A DNA stretch of 5,335 nucleotides, from assembly GCA_030615565.1 (NCBI GenBank), contig JAUWZC010000162.1:1-5335 (forward strand), read 5' to 3'. The position numbers and the translations under genes were made by a program. This DNA comes from Desulfobacteraceae bacterium. Lineage in GTDB: Bacteria; Desulfobacterota; DSM-4660; Desulfatiglandales; B25-G16. Positions 5,194 through 5,335 of this stretch are shown one piece after another (the stretch's first letter is position 1; every line of letters begins with the position of its first letter). The notes below the pieces were generated by a model that was not told where the DNA came from, did no database searches, and saw only the letters and a program-made list of their open reading frames with translations.

Positions 5194-5335
5194 TAAAAAA
5201 AGATTGTTTTTAAATGGCTATAAGATGAGTTGGTGTGAAAGGGGTTCTTTAGATCTTGAAACACTAGATCATGAATGGCTATTATGGCTCTAGCCTGGGC
5301 GGAGGGAAATTGGGAGAGCGAGAGTGACAAACCAT

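Noticed and set aside
5225..5293. Rightward 22-codon frame (MSWCERGSLDLETLDHEWLL...) at the right edge
   Set aside because: It has no ribosome site, is very short and matches nothing I recognise. The rest of 5194-5335 shows no supportable feature.

Overview
The window looks like bacterial accessory DNA. It has Shine-Dalgarno-led genes, sigma70-type hexamers and short spacers. The gene families (YHS-domain copper P-type ATPase, two-CW HTH protein, ATC-hydrolase-like protein, FMN nitroreductase, stand-alone methyltransferase) are common in anaerobic or microaerobic bacteria such as Desulfobacterota. That placement is an inference from gene content; nothing here fixes the taxon. No rRNA, tRNA, CRISPR array, integrase or transposase was seen.

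Left block (1-1829), metal handling. A leftward gene runs off the left edge and encodes a signal-peptide protein rich in Cys, Met and His. Facing away from it is a rightward copper-ATPase locus that is visibly broken. It has a good RBS and start at 612 and a YHS metal-binding domain with two frameshifts and stops. The transmembrane and actuator part is missing, and an open but N-terminally truncated catalytic half remains (813-1829).

Middle block (about 1970-4700), cassette-like. AT-richer single genes are separated by related palindromic repeats at 1972-2056, 2775-2854, 3471-3598 and 4465-4553. Two of these end in GTTAGGC, as integron attC sites do. Between them lie a leftward ATC-hydrolase-like gene, a start-less reading frame (2571-2741), a nitroreductase and a SAM methyltransferase, then a very small ORF. 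The two rightward enzymes each start about 35 bases after a repeat, behind a strong RBS. I infer an integron-like gene-cassette stretch; no integrase is present to prove it.

Right block (4739-5193), regulator. A leftward gene encodes an XRE-type helix-turn-helix fused to a Cys-rich two-CW domain. Its promoter carries the 17-bp palindrome ATACCACAATGTGGTAT exactly between -35 and -10. The same palindrome, with one central base changed, lies 4.6 kb away in a promoter of the same layout (536-564) reading toward the secreted Cys-rich protein and abutting the copper-ATPase start. The simplest reading is an autoregulated one-component repressor that also controls the metal genes, with the cassette block lying between regulator and targets. 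This regulator-operator link is the most distinctive feature of the window.
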